Assembly: GCF_014518425.1 (NCBI RefSeq) | Contig: NZ_JACVCU010000001.1 | Span: 744,001-808,000 of the forward strand | DNA: 64,000 bases | From: Terrabacter sp. MAHUQ-38 | GTDB taxonomy: Bacteria > Actinomycetota > Actinomycetes > Actinomycetales > Dermatophilaceae | Direction of reading: 5' to 3' | Part shown: positions 17,069 through 25,978 of the stretch, one piece after another | Layout of the letters: each line of letters opens with the position of its first letter | How positions within the stretch are numbered: position 1 is the first letter of the stretch | Position numbers and translations under genes: made by a program | The notes under the pieces: generated by a model | What the model saw: only the letters and a program-made list of their open reading frames with translations | What the model was told of the DNA's origin: nothing | The model's database searches: none

Positions 17069-17775
17069 CGCAACGGCCCGAGGTGCTTGAGCGCCTCGCG
17101 GCGGGAGAGGCCGGCGAGGTCGGGGTGCTCGGCCACGAAGGCGCGCACCCAGTCCGGGTCGTGGCGGGCATGGTCGCGCAGGGCCCAGCCGATCGCCTTG
17201 CGGATGAAGAAGTCGCGGTCGTCGACGTTGGGTTCGATGACGTCAGCCAGGAGCTGCTGGTCGAGCCGCTCGCGGGCGCCGACCTGGCCGATGATCGAGG
17301 CGCGCCGCACCCAGAGCGAGTCGCTGCCGGACCAGTCGCGTAGCCGCAGTCCCTCGACGGCCGGGGCGGCCAGCAGCGTGTCGCGCACGAGGTGGGTCGC
17401 GATCTCGTCGACGACGTCCCACCAGGCCCCCGCGCGGATCAGGCTCTCCCACAAGGGCATCGCCTCGCTGTCGACCCACGATCGATAGGCGCGGTGGCGC
17501 GCGAGGGCGATCGCGGCATACCACTGCTCGCGGTGGGTGGCCCCCTGCCAGAGGTCCTCGATGGTGGCGAGCCACTGTTCGCGGGACTCCATGGCGAGTC
17601 CCGGGTCGCGCAACAGTGGACGGAGCGTGGCGGCGAGCTGCGGCGAGGTGAGGCCGAAGTACGGCATGGCGGACTTCATGTAGCGCTGCTGCCCGCGGGC
17701 CCGCTCCGCATCGGCTCGCGCGAGGAGCGCGGCCCGCACCTCCGACGCGAGGTCGGGGTGCGGGTCGGAGGCCAT
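17065..17775 (-). CDS. AlkD-like DNA alkylation-repair glycosylase
   Basis: Encodes 236 residues made of HEAT-like helical repeats. AGAWWDVVDEIATHLV matches the AlkD active-site segment, where Trp and Asp face the alkylated base. AlkD excises 3-methyladenine and 7-alkylguanine without base flipping. ATG 17775 was preferred over the longer frame from 17802 because MASDPHPDLASEVRAAL fits the family N-terminus. Cotranscription with a drug exporter suggests a defence role, but this is inference. Confidence 0.88.
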   Translation of the reverse strand: MASDPHPDLASEVRAALLARADAERARGQQRYMKSAMPYFGLTSPQLAATLRPLLRDPGLAMESREQWLATIEDLWQGATHREQWYAAIALARHRAYRSWVDSEAMPLWESLIRAGAWWDVVDEIATHLVRDTLLAAPAVEGLRLRDWSGSDSLWVRRASIIGQVGARERLDQQLLADVIEPNVDDRDFFIRKAIGWALRDHARHDPDWVRAFVAEHPDLAGLSRREALKHLGPLR

Positions 17776-17854
17776 GCGCCCAAGGTAGTCGGACGTGCCC
17801 ACGATGCCGCGCAGTGACCGAGCGCCGACTCGCCGGTCGGGTAGGCGCCGGGTC

Positions 17855-18487
17855 TCAGTCGACGGGCCGCTTGACCGCCCGGCCGAGGTAGCCGTAGGTC
17901 CACGGCCTCATCGCCCGGGGGAAGGGTCCGTAGGCGGTCTCGAGGCGCTCGAGCTCGAGCCCGCTGTCGGCGACGATCCGGTCGATCGGGCGCGTGAGGT
18001 GACAGCCGTCGAACGCGCGCTTCTGGAGCGGCTCGAGCCGGCGCTGCCATCGCCGGACCGACTCGTCGGGGGCGATGCCGTGCTCGAAGAAGTGCAGCGC
18101 GCCGCCCGGGCGCAGGACGCGGCGCACCTCCGCGAGAGCCAGCGGCAGGTCGGGGATCGTGCAGAGCGTGAACGTCGAGAGCACGGCGTCGGCGCTGTCA
18201 TCGGGCAGGTCGAGGTGCTGGCCGTCCAGGGACCCGCGCGTGACGGGGACCCGGCTCGCGGCCCGGCGTTGCTCCGACCGGCGCCAGGCGACGTCGGAGG
18301 GCTCGACGGCGACGACGCTCGTCACCTGCGGCGGGTACACGGTGGTGTTCGGTCCGCTGCCGAACCCCAGCTCGACGACGTCGCCACGCAGCCCGCGGCA
18401 GGCCTCGGCCCGCAGCGGCATGATCTTCGGGTCGTCGGATCCGGAGTCGACGAGCCGTGGGGTGACCTGCCGCGCCCAGAAGCCCAT
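17855..18487 (-). CDS. class I SAM-dependent methyltransferase
   Basis: Encodes 210 residues. Motif I VVELGFGSGPNTTVYP, acidic loop VAVEPSD, motif IV ADAVLSTFTLCTIPD and EVRRVLRPGGALHFFEHG define a UbiE/COQ5-like Rossmann methyltransferase. The substrate is unknown. It is 79 bases upstream of the AlkD-like gene on the same strand and may be cotranscribed with it. Confidence 0.88.
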   Translation of the reverse strand: MGFWARQVTPRLVDSGSDDPKIMPLRAEACRGLRGDVVELGFGSGPNTTVYPPQVTSVVAVEPSDVAWRRSEQRRAASRVPVTRGSLDGQHLDLPDDSADAVLSTFTLCTIPDLPLALAEVRRVLRPGGALHFFEHGIAPDESVRRWQRRLEPLQKRAFDGCHLTRPIDRIVADSGLELERLETAYGPFPRAMRPWTYGYLGRAVKRPVD

Positions 18488-18508
18488 GCCCCGAGCGTAG
18501 GCGCCGGC

Positions 18509-19144
18509 TCAGCCCGCCACGCGCGTCAGGGCCAGGAACTCGGCCCGCGAGCGTGAGTCCTCCCTGAGTGCCCCCAGAAGACTCGACGTGATGGTGGTGG
18601 TGCCCGGCGCCTGGACGCCGCGCAGGGTCATGCACAGGTGCTCGGCCTCCATGACGACTCCCACACCGACCGGGGACAGCTGGGCGCTCAGCCAGTCGGC
18701 GACCTGGACGGTCAGCCGCTCCTGCACCTGGGGGCGGGAGGCGAAGTGCTCGAGGACGCGGGCCAGCTTGGACAGCCCGAGGATGCGCGCGCCTGGGAGG
18801 TAGCCGATGTGGGCGGTCCCGACGAAGGGGAGCATGTGGTGCTCGCACAGGGACCGGACCGGGATGCTCCGCGCCACGATCAGCTCGTCGTAGCCGCCGT
18901 CGTTGGGGAACGTCGTCATCGAAAAGGGTCGCGGGCTGATGAGCTCGACGAACGACGCCGCCATGCGCTCGGGGGTGCGCGCGAGCGACTCCGTCTCGAG
19001 ATCGAGCCCGAGCGCCTCCAGCAGGATCCTCGCTCCGGTCGCGGCGCGGGCCAGGTCGGGCTCGGTGACTGCGCCGGTGCCCGACCAGTTCTTCCGGGTG
19101 CCGTGACGACGGTGGCTCGGGGCCGGCTCTGCTGACGTGTTCAC
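18509..19144 (-). CDS. folE: GTP cyclohydrolase I
   Basis: Encodes 211 residues. The zinc-site motif SLCEHHMLPFVG and the second ligand segment EHLCMTLRGVQ are intact, as is SKLARVLEHFASRPQVQERLT. It converts GTP to 7,8-dihydroneopterin triphosphate, the first step to folate or tetrahydrobiopterin. Translation starts at GTG 19144, overlapping the patatin stop by four bases. No other folate genes are adjacent, so this may be a second, condition-specific copy. Confidence 0.95.
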   Translation of the reverse strand: MNTSAEPAPSHRRHGTRKNWSGTGAVTEPDLARAATGARILLEALGLDLETESLARTPERMAASFVELISPRPFSMTTFPNDGGYDELIVARSIPVRSLCEHHMLPFVGTAHIGYLPGARILGLSKLARVLEHFASRPQVQERLTVQVADWLSAQLSPVGVGVVMEAEHLCMTLRGVQAPGTTTITSSLLGALREDSRSRAEFLALTRVAG

Positions 19145-20067
19145 GTGGTCAGTCCTTTCGTGGGTCCGGGGACGGGGACCGGCGCCCGTGTGGGGTGGCG
19201 GTCCGGCTGCGGCGGTCGGCCGTGGTGGGTGTGGAGAGCGAGGACACCGGGGTCGCCCGTCGCCTCGGGACGGGCCTCCAGCCACCGGAAGGTGGCGTCG
19301 GTGGCCCGGGCCACGAGCGCGGACGTCTGGCTGAAGTCGGCCGGCGAGATGGAGAGCGGACACAGCGGGGGAAGGACGTGCAGCCGGGCGCTGCCGACGT
19401 AGTCCCGCAACTGCGCACTGATCTGGCGGTGGAGCAGCAGGCTGAGCGCGGTGAGGACCGTGCCGAGCGCAGTCCTCGGTCCGGCTCCGGCGCAGGGGTA
19501 GCCGGCGGGCAGCAGGTAGATGTCGCTGACGCCGAGGGCCGCCGTGCGCCCGAGTAGGTCCAGTTCCCCGATCGCGCCGTCGACCAGCGTCCGGCCGTCA
19601 CGCACGACCGGTGGAAGCACGCCGGGGACGGCGGCACTGGCACGGACCGCACTGACGACCGGGCCGCTATCGAGCAGCAGGCCGTGGCCCGTGACGAGGT
19701 CCGTGGCCGTGACGAGGACGGGGATGCGTGCATCCTCGAGCGAGTCGTAGCCGAGGTTTCGTTCGAGCAGCCGCTCGAGCCCCGCACCCGAGAACAGTGA
19801 CGGTCGCGTGCCTCGAGCCGCGCCGAGCCAGCGCCGAAGGTCCACGGTGAAGACGTCCTGGCGACGCATCCGCTCCCAGAGGCGGATGAGCGTCTCCAGG
19901 CGCGCACCGGTGCTGCCCGGCCCGGCGAGGTAGGCGGCGTTGGCCGCTCCGACGGACGTGCCGACGAGCAGGTCCGGCTCGACCCCGTACGCGTGCAGCG
20001 CGGCCAGCATGCCCACCTGCACGGCTCCGAGGCTGCCGCCACCCGTCAGCACGAACGCCGTGCTCAC
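19141..20067 (-). CDS. patatin-like phospholipase
   Basis: Encodes 308 residues. The oxyanion loop GGGSLGAVQ, nucleophile elbow GTSVGA and the catalytic Asp in VDGAIGELDL form the Ser-Asp dyad of the patatin/RssA family. It is probably a lipid acyl hydrolase acting on membrane or storage lipids. The GTG start lies three bases after the DoxX stop. The C-terminal 30 residues are Pro/Arg-rich and low complexity. Confidence 0.88.
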   Translation of the reverse strand: MSTAFVLTGGGSLGAVQVGMLAALHAYGVEPDLLVGTSVGAANAAYLAGPGSTGARLETLIRLWERMRRQDVFTVDLRRWLGAARGTRPSLFSGAGLERLLERNLGYDSLEDARIPVLVTATDLVTGHGLLLDSGPVVSAVRASAAVPGVLPPVVRDGRTLVDGAIGELDLLGRTAALGVSDIYLLPAGYPCAGAGPRTALGTVLTALSLLLHRQISAQLRDYVGSARLHVLPPLCPLSISPADFSQTSALVARATDATFRWLEARPEATGDPGVLALHTHHGRPPQPDRHPTRAPVPVPGPTKGLTT

Positions 20068-20070
20068 GGT

Positions 20071-20532
20071 TCAGCCCCGACGCAACGGCCACAGGGTGGG
20101 CCGCGGGTCGTACCGCGTGGCCAGGCGTTGGAGGGCGACCGCGGCCATCAGCAGCCCGAAGTCGCGCAGCGCCACGTCGTAGAAGCCCTGCAGCAGAAGC
20201 AGGTTGACGATGATGCCGGCGAGCCACACAGCCACGACGAGGGCGCCCAGCCGTGGGTGGAAGGCCACGACGAGCCCGGCGACCACCTCGATCACGCCGA
20301 CGGCATACATCGTCTGGTGTGGGGAGAAGGGCAGCGGCTGCGACAGGGCGGGAGCGAGGTACTGGTCCCACTGCACGAGGACGTTCGTGAACTTGTCGAG
20401 GCCGAAGACGACCGGAGCGACGACGAAGGCGGTCCGCAGCACGGCATACGCCTGGTGGACGGCGTCACCCCGATGCGGCCGCGTGGGGGTTCCCGTCTCG
20501 TCGAGCGAGCGGTGGGTGCCGATGGTGACCAT
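20071..20532 (-). CDS. DoxX family membrane protein
   Basis: Encodes 153 residues with four hydrophobic helices. AYAVLRTAFVVAPVVFGLDKFTNVL and MYAVGVIEVVAGLVVAFHPRLGA are typical of DoxX-like proteins, some of which act with thiosulfate or thiol redox systems. GGAGGA precedes the ATG. It leads the DoxX-patatin-folE operon and is divergent from the sigma-factor operon. Confidence 0.88.
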   Translation of the reverse strand: MVTIGTHRSLDETGTPTRPHRGDAVHQAYAVLRTAFVVAPVVFGLDKFTNVLVQWDQYLAPALSQPLPFSPHQTMYAVGVIEVVAGLVVAFHPRLGALVVAVWLAGIIVNLLLLQGFYDVALRDFGLLMAAVALQRLATRYDPRPTLWPLRRG

Positions 20533-20655
20533 GGGTCCTCCTGGAGGGCGGTGAGGTGGGACGCTGACAGGGTGTTAGCGCGGGAAGGAGTCGCGCGTCT
20601 TACCGAGCAGGTCGCCGCCGGTAAGACCTGGCAGGCTGCGTACCGCAAACAGGGC

Positions 20656-20910
20656 ATGATCACCCGCCCGAGCCGTCCCCCCGCCTCGCCGGCTCCGTGC
20701 CAGTCGGCCGGCCCGCCGCTCGACGTCGTCGACTGGAGGTACTGCCGCCTGCGCGAAGCGGGGTTCCCGCCGGTGCTCGCCAGCACTCTGGCCCGCACGC
20801 GCGTCGACCTGCACGCCCTGCTGCAGCTGGTCGACGCCGGCTGCCCACCGGAGCTGGCGGCACGCATCCTGTCGCCACTCGACGACACCGGCGATCTCGA
20901 GGCCGGCTGA
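20656..20910 (+). CDS. small protein of unknown function leading a sigma/anti-sigma operon
   Basis: Encodes 84 residues from ATG 20656, with a Pro-rich N-terminus and then a helical segment (VVDWRYCRLREAGFPPVLASTLA, DLHALLQLVDAGCPPELAARILSPL). The frame is open upstream, and GTG 20551 behind GGAGG is a good alternative start that would leave only 18 bp between the divergent genes. The stop overlaps the sigma-factor ATG (TGATG), so it is coupled to it. No family is recognised. It may modulate the sigma/anti-sigma pair. Confidence 0.6.
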   Translation: MITRPSRPPASPAPCQSAGPPLDVVDWRYCRLREAGFPPVLASTLARTRVDLHALLQLVDAGCPPELAARILSPLDDTGDLEAG

Positions 20911-21656
20911 TGACGGCCGAGAGCTGGGACGACCGCCGGTCGGGCACGGCGGTGTCCGTCGGGGACCAGGACGCGAGGAACCGGCCTGAGCCGACCAACT
21001 GGGTGGCGGCGCTCGCGACGGACGGGCCGGAGCAGGCGGCGGCCCTGCGGGAGCTCCACGCGCTGATGATCCGGGCCGCAGGTCACCAGGTGTGGCGGAT
21101 GCGGGCATCGTTGCCCGACCCGTCACCCGCGGCCGTCGACGTCATCGTGAACCAGGCCGCGGACGAGGCCATGACCGCGCTGCTCGGGAAGCTGCACACG
21201 TTCGAGGGGCGCAGCCGGTTCACCACGTGGGCCTTCAAGTTCGCAATCCTCCAGGCGGCGACCGAAGTGCGCCGGCTGCAGTGGCAGCACCGCGAGGTCG
21301 AGCTGCGCGACCTCGACGTTCCCAGCGCACCAGCGCACGACAGCCCGGAGCTGTGCGCGGAGGGCACCGACCTCGCCGGCGCCGTGGCCGACGCGATGCG
21401 ACGCGTCCTGACCCCGTACCAACGGCGGATCGCGATCGCACTGCTCGTCGACGGTGTGCCGATCGACGTGCTGGCCGCCCGGTTGGGCACCAACCGGGGC
21501 GCGCTCTACAAGACGCTCCACGACGTACGCGTTCGGCTGAGAGCCGAGCTCATCGCCAGCGGCTACCTGTCACCGCCTCGAGCCGGCCCTCGTGATGCGG
21601 TCTCCTCCGACCATCGCTCCCGCGTGTCCCCAAACCCCACGGCAGGCACCTCATGA
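20910..21656 (+). CDS. ECF-type RNA polymerase sigma factor
   Basis: Encodes 248 residues. Region 2 is represented by DEAMTALLGKLHTFEGRSRFTTWAFKFAILQA and region 4 by LTPYQRRIAIALLVDGVPIDVLAARLGTNRGALYKTLHDVRVRLR. It is longer than usual at the N-terminus (about 60 residues before region 2). It overlaps the upstream small gene and the downstream anti-sigma gene, so all three are coupled. Promoter specificity is unknown. Confidence 0.9.
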   Translation: MTAESWDDRRSGTAVSVGDQDARNRPEPTNWVAALATDGPEQAAALRELHALMIRAAGHQVWRMRASLPDPSPAAVDVIVNQAADEAMTALLGKLHTFEGRSRFTTWAFKFAILQAATEVRRLQWQHREVELRDLDVPSAPAHDSPELCAEGTDLAGAVADAMRRVLTPYQRRIAIALLVDGVPIDVLAARLGTNRGALYKTLHDVRVRLRAELIASGYLSPPRAGPRDAVSSDHRSRVSPNPTAGTS

Positions 21657-21898
21657 GCACGACACCGCAGCCACGTCCGCCCGAGCTCCAGGCCGTCCAC
21701 GTCGACGCGCTGTTGCAGGACACCACGCCCTGGCTCTCGTGCGACGAGTGCTTCGAGCGGATGGACGCCTACGCCGAGGCGGCCGTCCGGGACCCCGGCA
21801 ACCGGGACGAGGCCATGGCCACGCACCTGCGCGGGTGCGCCGCCTGCGACGAGGAGGCGCAGTCTCTGATCCAGCTCCTCCGGGGCGGGGGCGCCTGA
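21653..21898 (+). CDS. zinc-finger (ZAS-type) anti-sigma factor, cytoplasmic
   Basis: Encodes 81 residues with an HxxxCxxC motif (HLRGCAACDEE) preceded by CDECFERMDAYAEAA, the signature of zinc-binding anti-sigma domains. There is no transmembrane segment, so it should bind its sigma in the cytoplasm, as redox-responsive ZAS proteins do. ATG overlaps the sigma stop by four bases. Thiol oxidation or zinc release as the signal is inferred from the family. Confidence 0.82.
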   Translation: MSTTPQPRPPELQAVHVDALLQDTTPWLSCDECFERMDAYAEAAVRDPGNRDEAMATHLRGCAACDEEAQSLIQLLRGGGA

Positions 21899-21940
21899 GC
21901 GCGGAGACCGTCGAACTGCCCGGACGGCGGTCGCGCCGGG

Positions 21941-22216
21941 TCAGGCGGGGGTGCCGAAGCGGACGGCGTTGCGCTCCCGGGCCCGCTGACGCTCGACCTC
22001 GCGGTCCTTGGGCGGGGCGGTCGTCGTCAGGTGCTCGAGGAGGTGCTGCGTCGCGTGCGCGACCGCCTCGACGGCCTCGTCGAACGCGTGCTGGTTGGCC
22101 TGGCTCGGCTTGGTGCTCCCGCTGACCTTGCGGACGTACTGCAGCGCTGCGGCGCGCACCTCGTCGGACGTCGCGGGCGGCTCGAAGTTGTGGAGCTGTC
22201 GGATGTTGCGGCACAT
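21941..22216 (-). CDS. DUF2277 family protein
   Basis: Encodes 91 residues beginning MCRNIRQLHNFEPPATSDEVRAAALQYVRKVSGSTKPSQAN, nearly the full DUF2277 signature, and ending TTAPPKDREVERQRARERNAVRFG. Function is unknown. It converges on the anti-sigma gene 42 bases away and is divergent from the ROK regulator. Confidence 0.92.
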   Translation of the reverse strand: MCRNIRQLHNFEPPATSDEVRAAALQYVRKVSGSTKPSQANQHAFDEAVEAVAHATQHLLEHLTTTAPPKDREVERQRARERNAVRFGTPA

Positions 22217-22288
22217 GCCTCGACTGTATGTCGTGCCACCCACCCCGTCCGGTCTTGTCGTCCGCCGGAGATTTCTCTGCCCAAAGGG

Positions 22289-22324
22289 TTGTCATTTAGG
22301 AGTTAGTAAACTTTACTAACTCCT
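22289..22324 (+). promoter_or_regulatory. promoter with overlapping 27-bp operator; probable leaderless start of the ROK regulator
   Basis: TTGTCA (22289-22294), a 17-bp spacer and TTTACT (22312-22317) form a good sigma-70-type promoter. The GTG start codon at 22325 lies seven bases past the -10, exactly where transcription would begin. A perfect inverted repeat covers 22298-22324: 13-bp arms, starting AGGAGTTAGTAAA, around one central C. TTAGTAAA/TTTACTAA cores are typical of ROK-family operators. No ribosome site is suitably placed, which supports a leaderless mRNA. Confidence 0.8.
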
Positions 22325-23452
22325 GTGACGACGACCACGCCCCGCGCCCGACGAGTCTCCCCACGGACTGCCGTGCTCCCGGCCCACGGCCGCCGGCACA
22401 ACCTCTCGCTCGTGCTCCAGATGCTCTACTCGGTCGGGGCGATGAGCCGCGCGGACCTTGCCCGCCGCCTCGGGATGAGCAAGGTGACCGTCTCCGACCT
22501 CGTCGCCGAGCTCATGGACAGCGGCCACGCGGTCGAGCTCGGTCCCTCGGACGTCGTGCGCCCCGGCAAGCCGGCGACCCTCGTCGACGTCAACCGCACC
22601 GGCCTGCAGGCGATCGGCGTCGACCTCGCCGCCCACGAGGTCCTCCGGGCCGCCGTGCTCGACCTCGACGGCAACATCCTCGTCCGAGCCGAGCGGCCGA
22701 TCGCCGACGACTCGGGCCAGGCCGTCGTCGACACCGTCCTCGACCTCGTCGCCGAGGTCGTCGCCGCGGCGACGGCGCCGCTGCTCGGCATCGGCGTCGG
22801 AACGCCCGGCATCGTCGGCCCGGGCGGCGTCGTCGGCACGGCCCCCAACCTGGGCTGGACCGATGTGCCGCTTCGCGACATCGTCGCCGACGCGACCGGC
22901 CTGCCCGTCTTCGTCGTCAACGACGCCGATGCCGCCGTCCACGCCGACCACACCCTCGGCGATGGCGGCGACGACCTCGTCCTCGTCAAGATCGGCCGCG
23001 GTGTCGGTGGCGGCCTCATTGTCGGCGGGCAGCGTGTGCGCGGCGCCCACTTCGCCTCCGGCGAGATCGGGCACGTCACCGTCGGCACCGACGGCGGCGC
23101 GACGTGCCGCTGCGGCAAGGTCGGCTGCCTCGAGACCTGGGTGTCCGCCCCGAACCTCGAGAAGGCCCTCGCCGCGGCAGGTGGCGACGAGCCGCTGCGC
23201 GAGGCCGGCGAGCGCCTCGGCATCGCCCTCGCCCCCGTCGTGGCCGCGCTCGACCTCTCCGAGGTCGTCCTCAGCGGGCCCGAGCACCTGCTCGCGGGCG
23301 TCCTGCGCGACGCCGTCGAGCAGACCCTCCGTGCGCGGCTGCTCGCCCGCACCACGACCGACCTCACCGTGCGTCTCGCGCACCACTCCGACGACATCGT
23401 GCTGCGCGGCGCCGCCGTGCTCGTCCTCTGGGACCAGCTCGGCGTCGCCTGA
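22325..23452 (+). CDS. ROK family transcriptional regulator of the amino-sugar operon
   Basis: Encodes 375 residues. The N-terminal winged helix (MSRADLARRLGMSKVTVSDLVAELMDSG) is followed by a ROK domain with ASGEIGHVTVG and the zinc motif CRCGKVGCLE. It resembles NagC/Mlc-type repressors that sense amino sugars or their phosphates. It lies first in the operon, and its own promoter overlaps a perfect operator, which predicts negative autoregulation of the whole cluster. Confidence 0.92.
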   Translation: MTTTTPRARRVSPRTAVLPAHGRRHNLSLVLQMLYSVGAMSRADLARRLGMSKVTVSDLVAELMDSGHAVELGPSDVVRPGKPATLVDVNRTGLQAIGVDLAAHEVLRAAVLDLDGNILVRAERPIADDSGQAVVDTVLDLVAEVVAAATAPLLGIGVGTPGIVGPGGVVGTAPNLGWTDVPLRDIVADATGLPVFVVNDADAAVHADHTLGDGGDDLVLVKIGRGVGGGLIVGGQRVRGAHFASGEIGHVTVGTDGGATCRCGKVGCLETWVSAPNLEKALAAAGGDEPLREAGERLGIALAPVVAALDLSEVVLSGPEHLLAGVLRDAVEQTLRARLLARTTTDLTVRLAHHSDDIVLRGAAVLVLWDQLGVA

Positions 23453-23590
23453 CCCGCCCCCACTCACCCGGCGCGGGGCTCTCGACCGCAGCCACCCGGC
23501 ATACCCCACCGGCCCGCAGGGCCACCCGAGACATCTCCCCTCCACAGGGAACAACCGGTCCGCACCGCGGCCCCTTCGAAAGGAACAGGA

Positions 23591-24949
23591 ATGAATAAGA
23601 CCCTCGGTCTGGCCGTGGCCACGACCACCGCGGCGCTCGTCCTCACCGCATGCGGTGGGGGTGCGACCGGCTCGGCGACAGCCCCGTCCGCCGGCGCGTC
23701 CGGCAACGCGGGCAAGACCATCACCCTCTGGCTCGCCGGCACCGACACCCCGAAGGAGCTGCGCACCTACCTGCAGGACACCTTCAAGGCCAAGACCGGC
23801 GCGACCCTCAAGATCGAGGAGCAGAGCTGGGGCGACCTCGTCACGAAGCTGACGACCTCGCTGCCCGACCCGAAGAACACGCCAGACGTCACGGAGATCG
23901 GCAACACCCAGAGCCCGACCTTCACCAACGTCGGTGCCTTCAGCGACGTCTCCGACCTCTACCAGGAGCTCGGCGGCAGCAAGCTGCTCCAGTCGTTCGT
24001 CGACGTGGGCTCGGTCGACGGCAAGCAGTACGCGCTGCCGTACTACTTCGGCTCGCGCTACATGTTCGCCCGCGCCGACCTCTGGAAGGAGGCCGGTGTC
24101 AACACGCCGACGACGCTCGACGAGTTCAACGCGGCGGTCAAGACCATCACGGCGAAGAACCCCCGCGGCATCAAGAACTTCAGCGGCTTCTTCCTCGGCG
24201 GCCAGGACTGGCGCAACGGCATCTCGTGGATCTTCGCCAACGGAGGTGACCTCGCCAAGCAGGAGAACGGCAAATGGGTCTCGACGCTCGCGGACCCCAA
24301 CACCGTCAAGGGCCTGACCCAGCTGCAGGACCTCTACCGGAACGCGTCCAAGGCACCGGCCGACGCCAAGGACCAGACGCCGTGGCTCTACGTCAACGAC
24401 GCCGACGAGATCCTCGACGAGAACCAGAAGGTCACGGGCAAGACGTCCCTCGCCGCCGCGACGATCATGGCGCCGGGCTGGGCGCACTGGTCGATCGGCG
24501 ACCTCAAGGAGAAGGACGGCAAGAAGGTCCGCGAGTGGAACGACAAGACGTTCGCCGCGTTCGTCCTGCCGGGTAACGACGGCAAGCCCGCGCCGGTGTT
24601 CGCCGGCGGCTCGAACATCGCGATCTCCAAGGCGAGCCAGAACCAGGAGCTCTCCAAGGAGCTGCTGAAGATCATCTTCTCGGCCGACTACCAGAAGAAG
24701 CTGGGGGGCGCCGGCCTCGGCCCGGCCAACAGCGACTACGTCAGCGCCCTCGGCGACGACCAGTTCGCCAAGGCCCTCGTCGACTCCGCCGCGAACTCCA
24801 AGCTGACGCCGGCCGCTCCCGGCTGGGCCACGGTCGAGTCGAAGATGATCATGGAGGAGTTCTTCTCCAAGATCCGCGACGCCTCCGACCTCACGGCGCT
24901 CGCGAAGGAGTACGACGCCAAGATCACGCCGCTGCTCAACCTCTCGTGA
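23591..24949 (+). CDS. extracellular solute-binding lipoprotein, amino-sugar ABC importer (NgcE-like)
   Basis: Encodes 452 residues. The signal peptide ends with lipobox LTAC (Cys21). The mature protein is a CUT1 binding fold with ITLWLAGTDTPKELRTYLQDTFK and FAGGSNIAISKASQNQELSKELL. AGGAAC precedes the ATG. The neighbours suggest N-acetylglucosamine or a GlcNAc-containing disaccharide as ligand. The 138-bp gap upstream contains no second operator. Confidence 0.92.
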   Translation: MNKTLGLAVATTTAALVLTACGGGATGSATAPSAGASGNAGKTITLWLAGTDTPKELRTYLQDTFKAKTGATLKIEEQSWGDLVTKLTTSLPDPKNTPDVTEIGNTQSPTFTNVGAFSDVSDLYQELGGSKLLQSFVDVGSVDGKQYALPYYFGSRYMFARADLWKEAGVNTPTTLDEFNAAVKTITAKNPRGIKNFSGFFLGGQDWRNGISWIFANGGDLAKQENGKWVSTLADPNTVKGLTQLQDLYRNASKAPADAKDQTPWLYVNDADEILDENQKVTGKTSLAAATIMAPGWAHWSIGDLKEKDGKKVREWNDKTFAAFVLPGNDGKPAPVFAGGSNIAISKASQNQELSKELLKIIFSADYQKKLGGAGLGPANSDYVSALGDDQFAKALVDSAANSKLTPAAPGWATVESKMIMEEFFSKIRDASDLTALAKEYDAKITPLLNLS

Positions 24950-25030
24950 CGGCGCCCGCCGCCTGACTCCACCCCCGGCGGCCGGGCGTCCACCCGCCCG
25001 GCCGTCGGACCCAGGCTCGAAAGGCCCGCC

Positions 25031-25978
25031 ATGACCTCGACGGCGATCGTCCCGCCCGACACCACCCACCAACCCCAGCCTGCCCCTCCTGCCAGGCGAC
25101 CCCGGCGGGCCATGCCCGCCGTGCTCGTCGTCCCGACGCTCCTCGTCCTCCTCGCCGCCCTGGGCTACCCCGTCGGCTGGCAGATCGTCACGAGCTTCCA
25201 GCACTTCGGGATGATGCAGCAGTTCGGTCAGCCGCCCGAGTGGGTGGGCCTGTCCAACTACACGGCGCTCCTGACCGACCCGAACCTCTGGGTCATCGTC
25301 GGCCGCTCGATCGCGTTCTGCCTCGTGTGTGCGCTCGTGACCGTCGCCGTCGGGCTCGCCCTCGCCATGCTCATGTATGCCGTCGGGCGGGGTCCCCGGG
25401 TCGTCCTGCAGGTCGCGCTGCTGCTGGCGTGGGCCATGCCCGTCGTCGCGTCGATGACGGTCTGGACGTGGATCGTCAACTGGCGCAACGGACTGCTCAA
25501 CTGGGCGCTCGAGCGCCTCGGCGTCGACGCGCAGGGGCACAACTGGCTCGTCGACCCGATCTCGTTCTTCGTCGTCGCTGCCGTCATCGTCGTGTGGATG
25601 AGCGTCCCGTTCGTCGCCCTGTCGATCTACGCCGGGCTCACCCAGCTCTCGCCGGAGGTCCTCGAGGCGGCCGAGATCGACGGGGCCGGCGGCTGGCAGC
25701 GACTGCGCCACATCATCCTGCCGCTCGTCGCACCGGTCATCTCGATCGTCCTGCTGCTCCAGCTCATCTGGGACCTGAGGGTCTTCACGCAGGTCAAGCT
25801 GCTCCAGGACGCCGGCGGCGTCGCCAACGACACCCACCTGCTCGGCACGTACATCTACCAGCTCGGCACGGGCGCAGGCGACTTCGGGATGGCCAGCGCC
25901 GTCTCGATCCTCATGCTCGTCATCACCGTCGCGGTCAGCTGGTACTACGTCCGCTCCCTCATGAAGGAAGAGTCCTGA
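25031..25978 (+). CDS. ABC transporter permease (MalF-like), amino-sugar importer
   Basis: Encodes 315 residues with six transmembrane helices and the EAA loop EAAEIDGAGGWQRLRHIILP that contacts the ATPase. GAAAGG precedes the ATG. The stop overlaps the next permease start (TGATG). No ATPase gene is present in the cluster, so a shared MsiK-type ATPase is inferred. Confidence 0.92.
   Translation: MTSTAIVPPDTTHQPQPAPPARRPRRAMPAVLVVPTLLVLLAALGYPVGWQIVTSFQHFGMMQQFGQPPEWVGLSNYTALLTDPNLWVIVGRSIAFCLVCALVTVAVGLALAMLMYAVGRGPRVVLQVALLLAWAMPVVASMTVWTWIVNWRNGLLNWALERLGVDAQGHNWLVDPISFFVVAAVIVVWMSVPFVALSIYAGLTQLSPEVLEAAEIDGAGGWQRLRHIILPLVAPVISIVLLLQLIWDLRVFTQVKLLQDAGGVANDTHLLGTYIYQLGTGAGDFGMASAVSILMLVITVAVSWYYVRSLMKEES

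Noticed and set aside
22316-25837. Minus-strand open frame of 1173 codons over the ROK regulator and importer genes
   Set aside because: It crosses three well-supported genes and a promoter/operator on the opposite strand and has no recognisable motif.
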